From positions 1,178,001 through 1,242,000 of the forward strand of contig CBDEHK010000001.1 of NCBI GenBank assembly GCA_965238305.1: a stretch of 64,000 bases of DNA. Reading direction: 5' to 3'. The stretch comes from CBDCGJ01 sp965238305 (GTDB lineage: Bacteria; Pseudomonadota; Alphaproteobacteria; GCA-2731375). The notes below the pieces were generated by a model that was not told where the DNA came from, did not search any database, and saw nothing but the letters and a program-made list of their open reading frames with translations. Positions 7,502 to 16,078 of this stretch are shown piece by piece (the stretch's first letter is position 1; every line of letters begins with the position of its first letter). Made by a program: the position numbers and the translations under genes.

Positions 7502-9163
7502 ATGAGCGAACGAATTCTTCCGGACCTTCTGTCCCGCTGCGGCGACGCCTTGAAGGCAGCGGAGTTCTATAAAGCGAAAGCCCGTCAAGCCACCGCTGAA
7601 TTGGTCAGCACGGACGGCAAAATCTCGCCCGCCCTGATAAATCGAGAGCAATTTGCGGTCCACGGTTTCGCTTGGTTGGCCACCTATGTGGAAGCTTTGC
7701 GGGAAACCCTTGGCTGGGCCGAACGGCTGAACAGCGACGGTGAATTTGGTGAATTGGAGCAACTCCTTCTGCAAGCGGGTTTTGCCGGTTATCTGGCGCA
7801 GCTGGCGGGCGGTATTCCGATGTCGCAGGTGGAAATCGTTCCGCCCTGCGACATGGGCCTGAGCGATGATGATGTGGACGGTCTCAGAAGTGCCGGCGCC
7901 TTGCTCATCCAGCAAGGGAACACTCCCGCAGTAAAACTGCGTATTGCAGAGCTTATTCGCGCCGGCGCCGAAAGTGGGAATTTCGGCAATCAGGGTTTGG
8001 ATGAAACCCTGCGCATGATCCGCGATCAATTTCGCCGCTTCACCGACGAAAATATCACCCCCTTTGCCCACGGCTGGCACAGCAACAACGAATTTATACC
8101 CATGAACTTGGTTAATCAGATGAGCGAGCTGGGTGTCTTCGGTCTGACCATACCGGAACAATATGACGGCCATGGCCTGGGTAAAACCGCCATGTGCCTG
8201 GTTTCGGAAGAACTCTGTCGCGGTTATATTGGGGTGGGATCTCTGGGCACGCGGTCTGAGATTGCGGCCGAGTTGATTATGGGCGGCGGCACCCAAGCGC
8301 AAAAAGATCACTGGCTGCCAAAAATAGCCAGCGGGGAAATTCTACCGACCGCCGTCTTCACAGAGCCCAATGTCGGCTCCGATCTGGCGCATTTGAAGAC
8401 GCGAGCGCAAAAGGATGGCGAGGTATTCAAAGTTACCGGCAACAAGACCTGGATCACCCACGCGTCGCGCGCCGATTTGATGACTTTGTTGGTGCGGACA
8501 AAGGCGGAAGAGACCGGCTATCACGGCCTGTCGATGCTGTTGGCGGAAAAGCCGCGCGGGGATGACGATATTCCGTTCCCTGCCAAGGGTATGAGCGGCG
8601 GCGAAATCGAAGTGATCGGCTATCGCGGCATGAAAGAATATGAAATCGCCTTTGATGAATTTGAAGTCGCTGGCGACGGTGTCTTGGGCGGTGAAGAGGG
8701 GCAGGGTTTTAAACAACTGATGAATACCTTCGAAAGCGCCCGCATTCAAACCGCGGCCCGAGCTGTCGGTGTGGCCCAGAACGCCATGGAGCTAGGCCTC
8801 ACTTACGCTACTGATCGCCAACAGTTTGGCCAGGCTATATTTGAATTCCCTCGGGTCCACGGCAAACTGGCCTGGATGGCGGTGGAGACCATGATGGCGC
8901 GGCAGATGACCTATTTTGCGGCGCGCGAGAAAGATCAAAACCGACGCTGCGATCTGGAAGCGGGGATGGCAAAATTACTGGCGGCACGGGTCGCCTGGGC
9001 CGCCGCCGACAATGCCGTGCAGATCCATGGCGGCAATGGCTTTTCGACCGAATTCCCGGTCTCCCGTGTCTTGGCAGACGCCCGCATTCTGAATATATTT
9101 GAAGGCGCCGGCGAGATCCAAGCGCAAGTAATCGCGCGGCGTATTTTGGAAGGAGCAAATTGA
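7502..9163 (+). CDS. mcd: Acyl-CoA dehydrogenase, (2S)-methylsuccinyl-CoA dehydrogenase-like
   Basis: A 553-residue FAD enzyme, much longer than the usual 380-residue acyl-CoA dehydrogenases because of an N-terminal extension of about 160 residues. The core has the family signatures TAVFTEPNVGSDL, GNKTWITHAS, MNTFESARIQTAAR and QIHGGNGFSTE. The extension, with GFAWLATYVEALRE and GGIPMSQ.E, and the MSELGVFGLTIPEQ and GYIGVGSLGTRSEIAAELI segments agree with what I recall of methylsuccinyl-CoA dehydrogenases of the ethylmalonyl-CoA pathway. The start at 7502 follows an AGGAAACGAG site; the upstream in-frame start lies inside the ligase gene. No ccr, ecm or mcl gene is in the window, so assignment rests on sequence pattern alone. 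Confidence 0.7.
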   Translation: MSERILPDLLSRCGDALKAAEFYKAKARQATAELVSTDGKISPALINREQFAVHGFAWLATYVEALRETLGWAERLNSDGEFGELEQLLLQAGFAGYLAQLAGGIPMSQVEIVPPCDMGLSDDDVDGLRSAGALLIQQGNTPAVKLRIAELIRAGAESGNFGNQGLDETLRMIRDQFRRFTDENITPFAHGWHSNNEFIPMNLVNQMSELGVFGLTIPEQYDGHGLGKTAMCLVSEELCRGYIGVGSLGTRSEIAAELIMGGGTQAQKDHWLPKIASGEILPTAVFTEPNVGSDLAHLKTRAQKDGEVFKVTGNKTWITHASRADLMTLLVRTKAEETGYHGLSMLLAEKPRGDDDIPFPAKGMSGGEIEVIGYRGMKEYEIAFDEFEVAGDGVLGGEEGQGFKQLMNTFESARIQTAARAVGVAQNAMELGLTYATDRQQFGQAIFEFPRVHGKLAWMAVETMMARQMTYFAAREKDQNRRCDLEAGMAKLLAARVAWAAADNAVQIHGGNGFSTEFPVSRVLADARILNIFEGAGEIQAQVIARRILEGAN

Positions 9164-9576
9164 TGAGCAACACCGATATTGAGCCGAATGCGGAGAGTTT
9201 TGCCGCCTTCACACAGCATCCTCGCAAGGGCGCAATCCATATGCTCAACCTGTTAAAATTCAAAGCGCAGGCTGTGTATCAACCGGGCGCCGTGGATAGC
9301 GATCCCTGCACTGGTGCGGAGGCTTATCAACGCTACGGTCGGGTCGCCGTGAAAACGATCGGGGAAGTGGGTGGCCGCGTCGTCTGGGCCGCCTCACCAG
9401 AGCTTTTCGTGATCGGCGAAGGACAAGACTGGGATCAATTGATCATCGTCGAATATCCGTCCGTCGAGGCATTTATGCAGATGATGCAATTGCCGCATTA
9501 TCAAGCCGCCATGCATCACCGCCGCGCCGGCTTGGCCGCGACAAAACTCATTCGATGTCAACCAGCAACAACCTAG
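9163..9576 (+). CDS. DUF1330 domain protein
   Basis: About 137 residues with a ferredoxin-like alpha/beta domain. HMLNLLKFK near the N terminus, then AYQRYGRVA, and LIIVEYPSVEAFMQMMQLPHYQAAMHHRRAGL (quoted in parts: EYPS.EAF, then HRRAGL) form the DUF1330 pattern. It follows AAGGAG by 7 bases and overlaps the stop codon of the dehydrogenase by one base, so it belongs to the ligase-dehydrogenase transcript. DUF1330 proteins have no settled function; the dimeric fold resembles small monooxygenases. Confidence 0.75.
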   Translation: MSNTDIEPNAESFAAFTQHPRKGAIHMLNLLKFKAQAVYQPGAVDSDPCTGAEAYQRYGRVAVKTIGEVGGRVVWAASPELFVIGEGQDWDQLIIVEYPSVEAFMQMMQLPHYQAAMHHRRAGLAATKLIRCQPATT

Positions 9577-9612
9577 CCATTTCTTGGCGCGGTGAAAACA
9601 TAGATGAATAAT

Positions 9613-9679
9613 GGTGCCAGACACTTTTATTTTAACATACTTATCAGCATCTTAACTGACAGCTAAAGTGTCTGGCACC
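9613..9679. repeat. REP-like inverted repeat, second copy of the GTGTCTGRCACC family
   Basis: GGTGCCAGACACTTT (9613-9627) and its exact complement AAAGTGTCTGGCACC (9665-9679) flank a 37-bp loop. The arm shares AAGTGTCTG.CACC with the palindrome at 5260-5300. It lies between convergent genes (DUF1330 and hsp20), as REP elements usually do, and could form a terminator-like hairpin. No transposase is nearby. Confidence 0.75.
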
Positions 9680-9698
9680 TAATTCTATTTTTGTTTGA

Positions 9699-10148
9699 TT
9701 AGGCGGCTTTGTTCTCGAGTAACGGGCCGCTGCCAATCTCAATTTTACGTGGCTTTTTGTGTTCCGGCACTTCCCGCACCAGATCAATATGAAGCAGACC
9801 GTTTTCAATGTCAGCACCGGTCACTTTGATGGTGTCCGCCAGTTCAAAACGGCGCTCAAAACCGCGCCCGGCGATGCCGCGATGAAGATAGCTGGCGCCC
9901 TCTTTTTCGGCAACGCTGTCGGCTTTCACGACCAGGGTGTTTTCTTTCACGCTGACGTCAATATCGTTCGCTGCAAAACCGGCAACAGCCATGCTGATAC
10001 GGTAGTTATCTTCGCCCGATTTCTCGATATTATAGGGCGGATAGGTTGGTGCCGTATCGTCGGCGCGTGCCAGTTGCTCGAACAGGCGACCGAAGCGGTC
10101 AAAGCCGACAGAAGAACGTAGAAGTGGATTAAGATCGTAGGTTCGCAT
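9699..10148 (-). CDS. Hsp20 family small heat-shock protein
   Basis: A 149-residue alpha-crystallin chaperone that holds unfolding proteins in the cytosol. The N terminus MRTYDLNPLLRSSVGFDRFG is the IbpA-type opening. The crystallin domain (about 35-130) runs through NYRISMAVAGFAANDIDVSV, and ends with GLLHIDLVREVPE. The start at 10148 is fixed by a perfect AGGAGG four bases after a structured leader; upstream in-frame codons read through the leader. The leader carries a candidate heat-shock promoter and a ROSE-like hairpin that pairs with the AGGAGG (separate entries). Confidence 0.93.
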   Translation of the reverse strand: MRTYDLNPLLRSSVGFDRFGRLFEQLARADDTAPTYPPYNIEKSGEDNYRISMAVAGFAANDIDVSVKENTLVVKADSVAEKEGASYLHRGIAGRGFERRFELADTIKVTGADIENGLLHIDLVREVPEHKKPRKIEIGSGPLLENKAA

Positions 10149-10151
10149 AGC

Positions 10152-10193
10152 GATATCCTCCTTAGAAGCAATATCTCGAGAATATGTTTCTCG
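10152..10193 (-). promoter_or_regulatory. Candidate ROSE-type RNA thermometer in the hsp20 leader
   Basis: On the minus strand the leader reads GATATTGCTTC, loop TAA, then GGAGGATATC, just before the hsp20 ATG. GATAT pairs with ATATC. Inside it TTGCTTC pairs with the AGGAGG ribosome-binding site, with one G left unpaired. TTGCT opposite AGGA with a bulged G is the signature of ROSE elements, which melt at heat-shock temperature to free the ribosome site. A second hairpin lies directly upstream (10177-10193, CGAGAA/TTCTCG, 5-base loop). Pairing was worked out by eye; stability was not computed. Confidence 0.65.
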
Positions 10194-10267
10194 ATGGTGA
10201 AAGGTCCGCCAATTGGCCAGACCCGCGATAAATACGCCGGACCCTGAACTGGCATCCGACTTCACAG

Positions 10268-10295
10268 ATATAATTCGCTTCTGCGGTGGTTCAAG
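10268..10295 (-). promoter_or_regulatory. Sigma-32-like promoter for hsp20
   Basis: On the minus strand CTTGAA (10290-10295) is followed after 16 bases by TTATAT (10268-10273), close to the alphaproteobacterial heat-shock consensus CTTG...YTATNT. It lies downstream of the rpmE terminator and about 120 bp before the hsp20 ATG. That leaves a leader of roughly 110 nt, in the range known for ROSE leaders. Confidence 0.5.
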
Positions 10296-10306
10296 AGCGG
10301 GACAAC

Positions 10307-10335
10307 GAAAAACGGCGTATCCGCAGATACGCCGT
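10307..10335 (-). terminator. Rho-independent terminator after rpmE
   Basis: A perfect 10-bp stem, ACGGCGTATC with GATACGCCGT, has a 4-base loop. On the minus strand it is followed by a TTTTT run. It lies about 28 bp past the rpmE stop codon and separates rpmE from hsp20. Confidence 0.85.
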
Positions 10336-10362
10336 CTCACAAAACTAGTTGCTAAATTCGCC

Positions 10363-10584
10363 TTAGCTAAGACCGAAATTTTTGAACCGATTGCGGAATT
10401 TCGCCACCTGTCCGTCATCGCGAACATGTTGCGGGCCGCCGGTCCAGGCCGGATGGGTGCTGGGATCGATATCCAGCTTCAACGTGTCGCCTGGTTTGCC
10501 ATAGGTCGATTTGGTCTTAAATTCGGTACCGTCGGTCATCACGACAGTAATCTCGTGATAATCGGGATGTAAATCTGCTTTCAT
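10363..10584 (-). CDS. rpmE: 50S ribosomal protein L31
   Basis: A 73-residue protein starting MKADLHPDYHEITVVMTDG and containing STYG, LKLDIDPSTHPAWTG and a basic C terminus with KFRNRF. These are the L31 family features, and the length is typical. The N terminus lacks the CxxC zinc motifs, so this is the zinc-free (C-minus) form. An upstream in-frame start near 10659 adds a hydrophobic leader not seen in L31 and is rejected. It is followed by its own terminator. Confidence 0.92.
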   Translation of the reverse strand: MKADLHPDYHEITVVMTDGTEFKTKSTYGKPGDTLKLDIDPSTHPAWTGGPQHVRDDGQVAKFRNRFKNFGLS

Positions 10585-10729
10585 CGGGTCAACTCCCAAA
10601 CTGGTCATGACAATCATGTGGTCAAAAATAAATTGCATGATCGCCACGACGGAATTCATGCGGAGGCGTATATAACGAAAACTGACAATCAGTGCAAGTG
10701 AATAACCGGATTTTGATGACGGTTAAGCG

Positions 10730-12655
10730 ATGATTTGTTGTCCTGTCCGGGCGCAGTTGCTATACCGCGTGGATTGGCTGATGCGCCGACAAATTCTGAC
10801 CGGGGACCAACGATCATTGCCAGATAATTCAGATCAACAGACCGCCACCGCAGTTCTGCCTGAGAAACGTCAGATATCTGCTCTTGGCGGCCTAATTCCT
10901 TTTCTTAAGCCTTATAGCTGGCGCATAGCCGGCGCTTTGGTCGCTTTGGTGGTTGCGGCCAGTGCAGTGTTGGCCATCGGACAGGCGATCCGGCGCGTGC
11001 TCGACAACGGTTTCGCGGAAGAATCTAATTTTATCGACCAATATTTCATCGCCCTAATGGGAGTAGTTGCAATTCTGGCAGCGGCGACGTTCTGCCGTTA
11101 TTACCTGGTGACCTGGTTGGGGGAGCGGGTTATCGCCGATCTCCGCAAGGCGATCTACGGTCATGTCCTCACTTTAAGCCCGGCCTTTTTTGATCAACTA
11201 CGGGTCGGCGAGGTGGTTTCCCGTCTAACGACCGACACCACGCTTATTCAGACGGTCATTGGTTCCAGCGCTTCGGTAGCGATGCGGAATTTGCTGACCT
11301 TTGTTGGCGGCGGCATCCTGTTGTTCTTCACCTCGCCGAAGCTGGCGACCTATGTTTTTATCCTGATTCCGATCGTCCTTCTGCCAATTGTGTTGTTTGG
11401 CCGTAAAGTTCGAAAACTTTCGCGGGAGAGCCAAGATCGCATCGCCGATGTTTCAACCTATGCCGAAGAAAGTTTGAATGCGGTGCAGATCGCGCAAGCT
11501 TTTTGTCATGAAGCTATCGACAGCCTGCGCTTTGGCAAAGTCAGCGATGCTGCGTTCTCCGTTGCGGTGGAACGGACCAAAGCGCGTGCCTGGTTGACCG
11601 CATTGGTAATGCTGTTAATTTTTGGGGCAGTTGATTTTGTCGTTTGGATTGGCGCCAAAGATATTATCAGCGGGGAGATGTCCGGCGGCGAATTGGCGGC
11701 TTTTGTATTTTATGCTGTGATTTCCGCTGGTGCACTTGGCTCGCTCTCCGAAGTTTTTGGCGACCTGCAAAGAGCGGCGGGCGCGACCGAACGCCTGATG
11801 GAGTTACTGCATAGCGAATCGGACATATTAGCGCCGGAGAAGCCAAAAACGTTGCCCAGCCCAACCGCCGGACATGTGAAATTTAGCGACGTGACTTTCC
11901 ACTATCCTTCGCGCCCACAAGGGGCGGCATTAAACGGATTTTCATTAGAAATCTTGCCAGGGCAAACGGTGGCGCTGGTCGGACCGTCGGGCGCCGGTAA
12001 AACCACGGTCTTTCAACTATTGCTGCGTTTTTACGATGCGCAAGGCGGGACCATCACCTTTGATGGCGAAAATCTGGCGGATTTGGATCCACGGGACTTG
12101 CGCGCGCAACTCGGGCTGGTGCCGCAAGATGCGGTGATATTTGCCGCCAGTGCGATGGAGAATATTCGTTATGGCCGGCCGGAAGCCACCGATGAGGAAG
12201 TGCGCGCAGCCGCAATTGCAGCAAATGCAGCGCAGTTTGTGAACGACTTGCCGGATGGCTTCGATACCTATTTGGGCGAACGCGGTGTGCGAATGTCCGG
12301 CGGTCAACGCCAACGTATCGCCATCGCCCGCGCAATTTTGCGCAATCCGCCCGTATTACTGCTTGATGAAGCGACCAGCTCTTTGGATGCGGAATCTGAA
12401 CGCATGGTCCAGTCCGCCTTGGATGAACTGATGGCGGATCGTACAACGATTGTGATCGCCCATCGGCTGGCGACAGTATTGCAAGCGGACCGAATTGTCG
12501 TAATGGATGCAGGCGGCGTAGTTGAAGTTGGTAAACATGACGAATTGGTGGCGCGTGGCGGTCTTTATGCGCGGCTAGCCGCACTACAGTTCGATGCCGC
12601 CAATCAGTTAGTGGCGCGGAACAAGACGCAAACCGCTACCGTTGGGTCAGCTTAA
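10730..12655 (+). CDS. ABC exporter, fused membrane and ATPase domains (MsbA-like)
   Basis: About 640 residues. An N-terminal membrane domain of six hydrophobic segments (about 60-350) is followed by an ATPase domain. That domain has Walker A GPSGAGKTT at about residue 418, signature MSGGQRQR, Walker B VLLLDEATSSLD and the H-loop IVIAHR. It is a homodimeric type IV exporter of the MsbA/ABCB class, exporting a lipid or drug-like substrate. The first 17 codons may not be translated; MRRQILTG at 10781 is an alternative start. Its 3' end overlaps the convergent OmpA-like gene by 20 bp. Confidence 0.88.
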   Translation: MICCPVRAQLLYRVDWLMRRQILTGDQRSLPDNSDQQTATAVLPEKRQISALGGLIPFLKPYSWRIAGALVALVVAASAVLAIGQAIRRVLDNGFAEESNFIDQYFIALMGVVAILAAATFCRYYLVTWLGERVIADLRKAIYGHVLTLSPAFFDQLRVGEVVSRLTTDTTLIQTVIGSSASVAMRNLLTFVGGGILLFFTSPKLATYVFILIPIVLLPIVLFGRKVRKLSRESQDRIADVSTYAEESLNAVQIAQAFCHEAIDSLRFGKVSDAAFSVAVERTKARAWLTALVMLLIFGAVDFVVWIGAKDIISGEMSGGELAAFVFYAVISAGALGSLSEVFGDLQRAAGATERLMELLHSESDILAPEKPKTLPSPTAGHVKFSDVTFHYPSRPQGAALNGFSLEILPGQTVALVGPSGAGKTTVFQLLLRFYDAQGGTITFDGENLADLDPRDLRAQLGLVPQDAVIFAASAMENIRYGRPEATDEEVRAAAIAANAAQFVNDLPDGFDTYLGERGVRMSGGQRQRIAIARAILRNPPVLLLDEATSSLDAESERMVQSALDELMADRTTIVIAHRLATVLQADRIVVMDAGGVVEVGKHDELVARGGLYARLAALQFDAANQLVARNKTQTATVGSA

Positions 12656-14024
12656 ACTCAATGCGACGGTTTTTACGCTTCGCTTCAAGAGTATCTCCGT
12701 CGACCAGCGGTTGATGTTCGCCAAACCCGGTCGCCGCCAGTCGATTGGCCGGCACACCGCGGATCATCAGAAATTTCACCACGGAAATTGCCCGCGCCGT
12801 TGATAGTTCCCAATTGGATGGAAATTCCGGGGTTTGGATTGGATCGCGGTCGGTATGGCCATCGATGCGCAGGACCCAGTTCAATTCGTCGGGAATTTCA
12901 CCGGAAATATCGATCAGAGTGTCGGCCAACTGGATCAAACGCTCCTCTCCTTGCGGTTCCAGAAATGCTGAGCCGGATAGGAATAAGACTTCGCTTTGGA
13001 AGACAAATCGATCGCCGACGATCTCGATATCTTTCCGTTTGCCCAGTACTTCACGTAGGCGGCCAAAAAATTCTGAGCGATATCGCGCCAGTTCCGCGAC
13101 TTTGCTGGCTAGCGCTTTGTTCAGGCGCCGCCCGAGATCCTTGATCGTTGCCTGTTGATCGAAATCGCGGGCTTCTGACGCTTCCAAGGTCTGATTAAGG
13201 ATTTGAATTTGCCGGCGCAAAGCTGATATTTGCTGGTTCAACAAGGTGACTTGATTTTGCTGTTGTTCGGTCAAAATCAGGGTGTCGTCGTATTTTTCCT
13301 TCAATGAACTATACACACCAGACAATTCGGCAAGGCGAATTTTACGCTCATCAAGGCCGCTTTGGACCAGTCTTGTCCGCTCTTCCGCGGTTGACAATTC
13401 GGCCTGTAACTCCTTTGATCGGTCACGCAGGGCGGTATTTTCCGCCGTCGCTTGCGACAGATTTTCTCGCGTTGTCGCCAATGCTTGCTGCGCTTTGAAC
13501 AAATCTTCTTTTGAAATGGCCAGCGTATCTGCCAGACGACCGACTTCGGTCTCCAGCTCCTCGCGAATTTCGCGCAAGGCACGAATGTCATCGCGCAAGC
13601 TGGTTACTTCCAGCAATTGTTGGCGAATTTCCTCTTCTCGCTCTGCCGCCTGCTCTTTGGACAACGTCAGGGACAGCTGGGCCGCGCGGTTTTTGCTTTC
13701 GAGATCCTCCAGGCGGGTCGAAAATTCATCCCGCTCGTCCGCCGCGCCCTGCAGCGAACTTGAAAGTTGCGTGATGTTAAGGCGCAGGTCCGCATTGGCC
13801 TCACGCTCCAGGTCCAACAGATCGGCAAGTTCCGCGACCTGTTCATTCAATCGTTCCAGGGCCGCATCTTTGCCGGTAATGGCGCGGCTCATGATCACTT
13901 GCGCTAGGACAAAAACCACCAGCAAAAAAATGATCACCAGCAACAAAGTCGCTAGTGCATCAACAAAACCTGGCCAAATATTGGCCGAACCCGCTTGTGA
14001 GGATTGTCGACGGGACCGTGGCAC
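12636..14024 (-). CDS. MotB/OmpA-like cell-wall-binding protein with long coiled coil
   Basis: A 462-residue envelope protein. One N-terminal membrane helix (about 20-45, FVDALATLLLVIIFLLVVFV) carries an Asp near its start as in MotB/TolR. A coiled coil of about 250 residues rich in Glu, Leu and Gln follows, then a C-terminal OmpA peptidoglycan-binding domain (about 330-460, with RIDGHTDRDPI and LSTARAISVVKFL...G). It is 14 bp downstream of a MotA-like gene, so the two probably form a proton-driven stator complex. There are no flagellar genes here. It could energise an unknown envelope process. Confidence 0.8.
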   Translation of the reverse strand: MPRSRRQSSQAGSANIWPGFVDALATLLLVIIFLLVVFVLAQVIMSRAITGKDAALERLNEQVAELADLLDLEREANADLRLNITQLSSSLQGAADERDEFSTRLEDLESKNRAAQLSLTLSKEQAAEREEEIRQQLLEVTSLRDDIRALREIREELETEVGRLADTLAISKEDLFKAQQALATTRENLSQATAENTALRDRSKELQAELSTAEERTRLVQSGLDERKIRLAELSGVYSSLKEKYDDTLILTEQQQNQVTLLNQQISALRRQIQILNQTLEASEARDFDQQATIKDLGRRLNKALASKVAELARYRSEFFGRLREVLGKRKDIEIVGDRFVFQSEVLFLSGSAFLEPQGEERLIQLADTLIDISGEIPDELNWVLRIDGHTDRDPIQTPEFPSNWELSTARAISVVKFLMIRGVPANRLAATGFGEHQPLVDGDTLEAKRKNRRIEFKLTQR

Positions 14025-14038
14025 AGCTGCAGGTGCTC

Positions 14039-15193
14039 CTAATCTTGCCGTCGGGGATCACTGCTGGCGGCGATCGTGCGTGCCAGCAATTTGATTTCGC
14101 TACGGATTTCCGAAATAGCCTGATCGCGGCCGTCGCGATTATCTTCCAGTGACCGCTGCATATAGACGTCCAAATTGCGCAAATGATTGCGGCTGGCTTC
14201 GTCCATACCGCCACCTTGATTTTGCGCCAAACCGGTTGCGACCCGATCCATAGAAAGCCGTAATTCCCGCTGATTTTCCGCCATGTTGGTGAGGATCTGC
14301 TGATCCGACTTCATTTGGTCGGTCAAGGACGCTAGGCGTTCCGAGAGGGACAACAGAGCCTGATGACTGGAGACCCGGCTATCTTCATTGCGGGCGATGA
14401 TCCGCTGTAAATTTTCCAAACTATCGGCGGTTTGTTCAAGCAAGGCTTGGACATAAACCGGCACCGAATATTCCCCACCATCACCGCCGCCGCCGGCGCC
14501 AGCGGAAATCCGGGTGTGGGTCGAAAGCCATTCTTCTAGCTCGTTATAAAACCGGTTCTGCGATTGACTGGCCTGCAGCTCTAAAAATCCCAAAATCAAA
14601 CTGCTCGCCAGACCAAAGATGGAGGATGAAAACGCAATCCCCATACCGGTCAACGGACTTTCTAAACCGGATTTCAATTCGTCGAATAACTGCGAAAAAT
14701 CACCGGCGCCGAGAGAAAGTCCGCCAATCGTATCGCCGACCGCACCGACGGTTTTCAATAAACCCCAGAAAGTGCCAAGCAGTCCCAGGAATATCAACAA
14801 ACCGATCAAATAACGGGTGATATCCCGGCTTTCATCTAACCGCGCTGAAATACCATCCAACATCGAACGCATGGCCATGGCTGAAAGCCGCATTCGGCCT
14901 TGATGTTCGCCCAACATGGTCGCCATTGGCGCCAACATAACCGGCGCTTTGGGTGGGATCGAGGTCAGCTCCATCGCTTGAAAACCTTCGATCCAATCGA
15001 CCTCCGCTCTAAGCGAGAGGACTTGTCGGAAGGCATAGGCGATGCCGAAGGCGAGCAGAAGTAGGATCAGGCCGTTTAACATGATATTGGCCTGCAACGC
15101 TTGCAGGAGTTGCTGCCAAATTAGGCCAACGGTGATCAGCACGACGATAACGAAGCCGATCATGCGGGTGAGGAACGCGGTTGGTTTGGTCAA
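14039..15193 (-). CDS. MotA/TolQ/ExbB-like proton channel protein
   Basis: A 384-residue inner-membrane protein. Two helices (about 10-55) precede a cytoplasmic segment. The MotA/ExbB core follows at 125-225, with YLIGLLIFLGLLGTFWGLLKTVGAV and GMGIAFSSSIFGLASSLILG. A soluble tail from about 250 to the end has heptad-like stretches. The core matches the pore helices of TolQ/ExbB/MotA. The partner is the OmpA-like protein directly downstream. Size and tail differ from TolQ, which has its own gene at 34299. Confidence 0.82.
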   Translation of the reverse strand: MTKPTAFLTRMIGFVIVVLITVGLIWQQLLQALQANIMLNGLILLLLAFGIAYAFRQVLSLRAEVDWIEGFQAMELTSIPPKAPVMLAPMATMLGEHQGRMRLSAMAMRSMLDGISARLDESRDITRYLIGLLIFLGLLGTFWGLLKTVGAVGDTIGGLSLGAGDFSQLFDELKSGLESPLTGMGIAFSSSIFGLASSLILGFLELQASQSQNRFYNELEEWLSTHTRISAGAGGGGDGGEYSVPVYVQALLEQTADSLENLQRIIARNEDSRVSSHQALLSLSERLASLTDQMKSDQQILTNMAENQRELRLSMDRVATGLAQNQGGGMDEASRNHLRNLDVYMQRSLEDNRDGRDQAISEIRSEIKLLARTIAASSDPRRQD

Positions 15194-15229
15194 TTCAGGT
15201 GACCCCTTTTTTGTTCGATTCGGCGCGAA

Positions 15230-16054
15230 TCAATCCCCTGCCGCGACTTTAACACGGGCCGAACGCGATTCTTTAAGCATTCTTAAAATTTTACCCTGTA
15301 GATGTCCGTTGGTCGCCAAGATGTCGCCTGTTTCCATCATATTGTCCTTATCGCCCGTCGTAGAGACATAACCACCGGCTTCCTTGACCAACAAGATCCC
15401 ACCCGCGATATCCCAAGGCGCCAAGCCGCGCTCCCAAAAGCCGTCGCAGCGGCCGGCCGCAACATAGGCCAAATCGAGCGCCGCAGCACCGAAACGGCGG
15501 ACGCCGGAAACGCGGGGCGAGATGTAGGCCAGATCGCTTAAAAATTCGTCGCCATGACTGCGCCCCATATGGGGAATACCGGTGGCCAAGACGGCGTCGT
15601 CGACTTCGCGGCGACCAGAAACGCGAATGCGGTGATTGTTGAGATAAGCGCCTTGGCCTTTTTCGGCATGGAATATCTCATCCAGCGCCGGGGCGGCGAC
15701 GACGGCGGCGGTTATTTGGCCACGTTCTTCCAAAGCCACGGAAATCGCAAAAAAGGGGATGCCATGCAGAAAATTGGTGGTGCCATCCAACGGATCGATA
15801 ATCCAGCGTCGCTCCGGATCTTCGCCAGTGATTGGTTTCGATTCTTCGCTAAGAAAACCATATTTTGGCCGTGCAGTCGCCAGGGCTTCCATCAAGGTTT
15901 GTTCGGATTTTTTGTCGGCAATAGAGACAAAATCACCCGGTCCCTTTCGTGAAACCTGCAAGCCTTCGACTTCGCCGAAGTCCCGCACCAGGCCGCGTGC
16001 AGCCTTGCGCACCGCCTGCTGCATGACGTTTATCAAGGGTGATTGAAAGGACAT
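15230..16054 (-). CDS. suhB: Inositol monophosphatase family protein
   Basis: A 274-residue magnesium-dependent phosphatase. The metal-binding motifs are all present: the E of FLSEES, WIIDPLDGTTNFLHG (motif A) and the later WERGLAPWDIAGG (motif B). It hydrolyses inositol-1-phosphate or similar sugar phosphates; SuhB in E. coli also acts in ribosomal RNA antitermination. It follows efp by 24 bp on the same strand, an arrangement I recall from related alphaproteobacteria. Confidence 0.9.
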   Translation of the reverse strand: MSFQSPLINVMQQAVRKAARGLVRDFGEVEGLQVSRKGPGDFVSIADKKSEQTLMEALATARPKYGFLSEESKPITGEDPERRWIIDPLDGTTNFLHGIPFFAISVALEERGQITAAVVAAPALDEIFHAEKGQGAYLNNHRIRVSGRREVDDAVLATGIPHMGRSHGDEFLSDLAYISPRVSGVRRFGAAALDLAYVAAGRCDGFWERGLAPWDIAGGILLVKEAGGYVSTTGDKDNMMETGDILATNGHLQGKILRMLKESRSARVKVAAGD

Positions 16055-16078
16055 GGTGGAAAATTCCCTAAATTCGAC

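Noticed and set aside
13282..14094. Plus-strand 270-codon serine/arginine-rich frame
   Set aside because: It is antisense to the coiled-coil part of the OmpA-like gene, has low complexity and no ribosome site.
12636..15193. Zorya-type defence system
   Set aside because: The MotA-like and OmpA-like pair fits ZorA/ZorB in outline, but no helicase, nuclease or ZorC-like gene is adjacent and the neighbours are housekeeping genes (suhB, efp).
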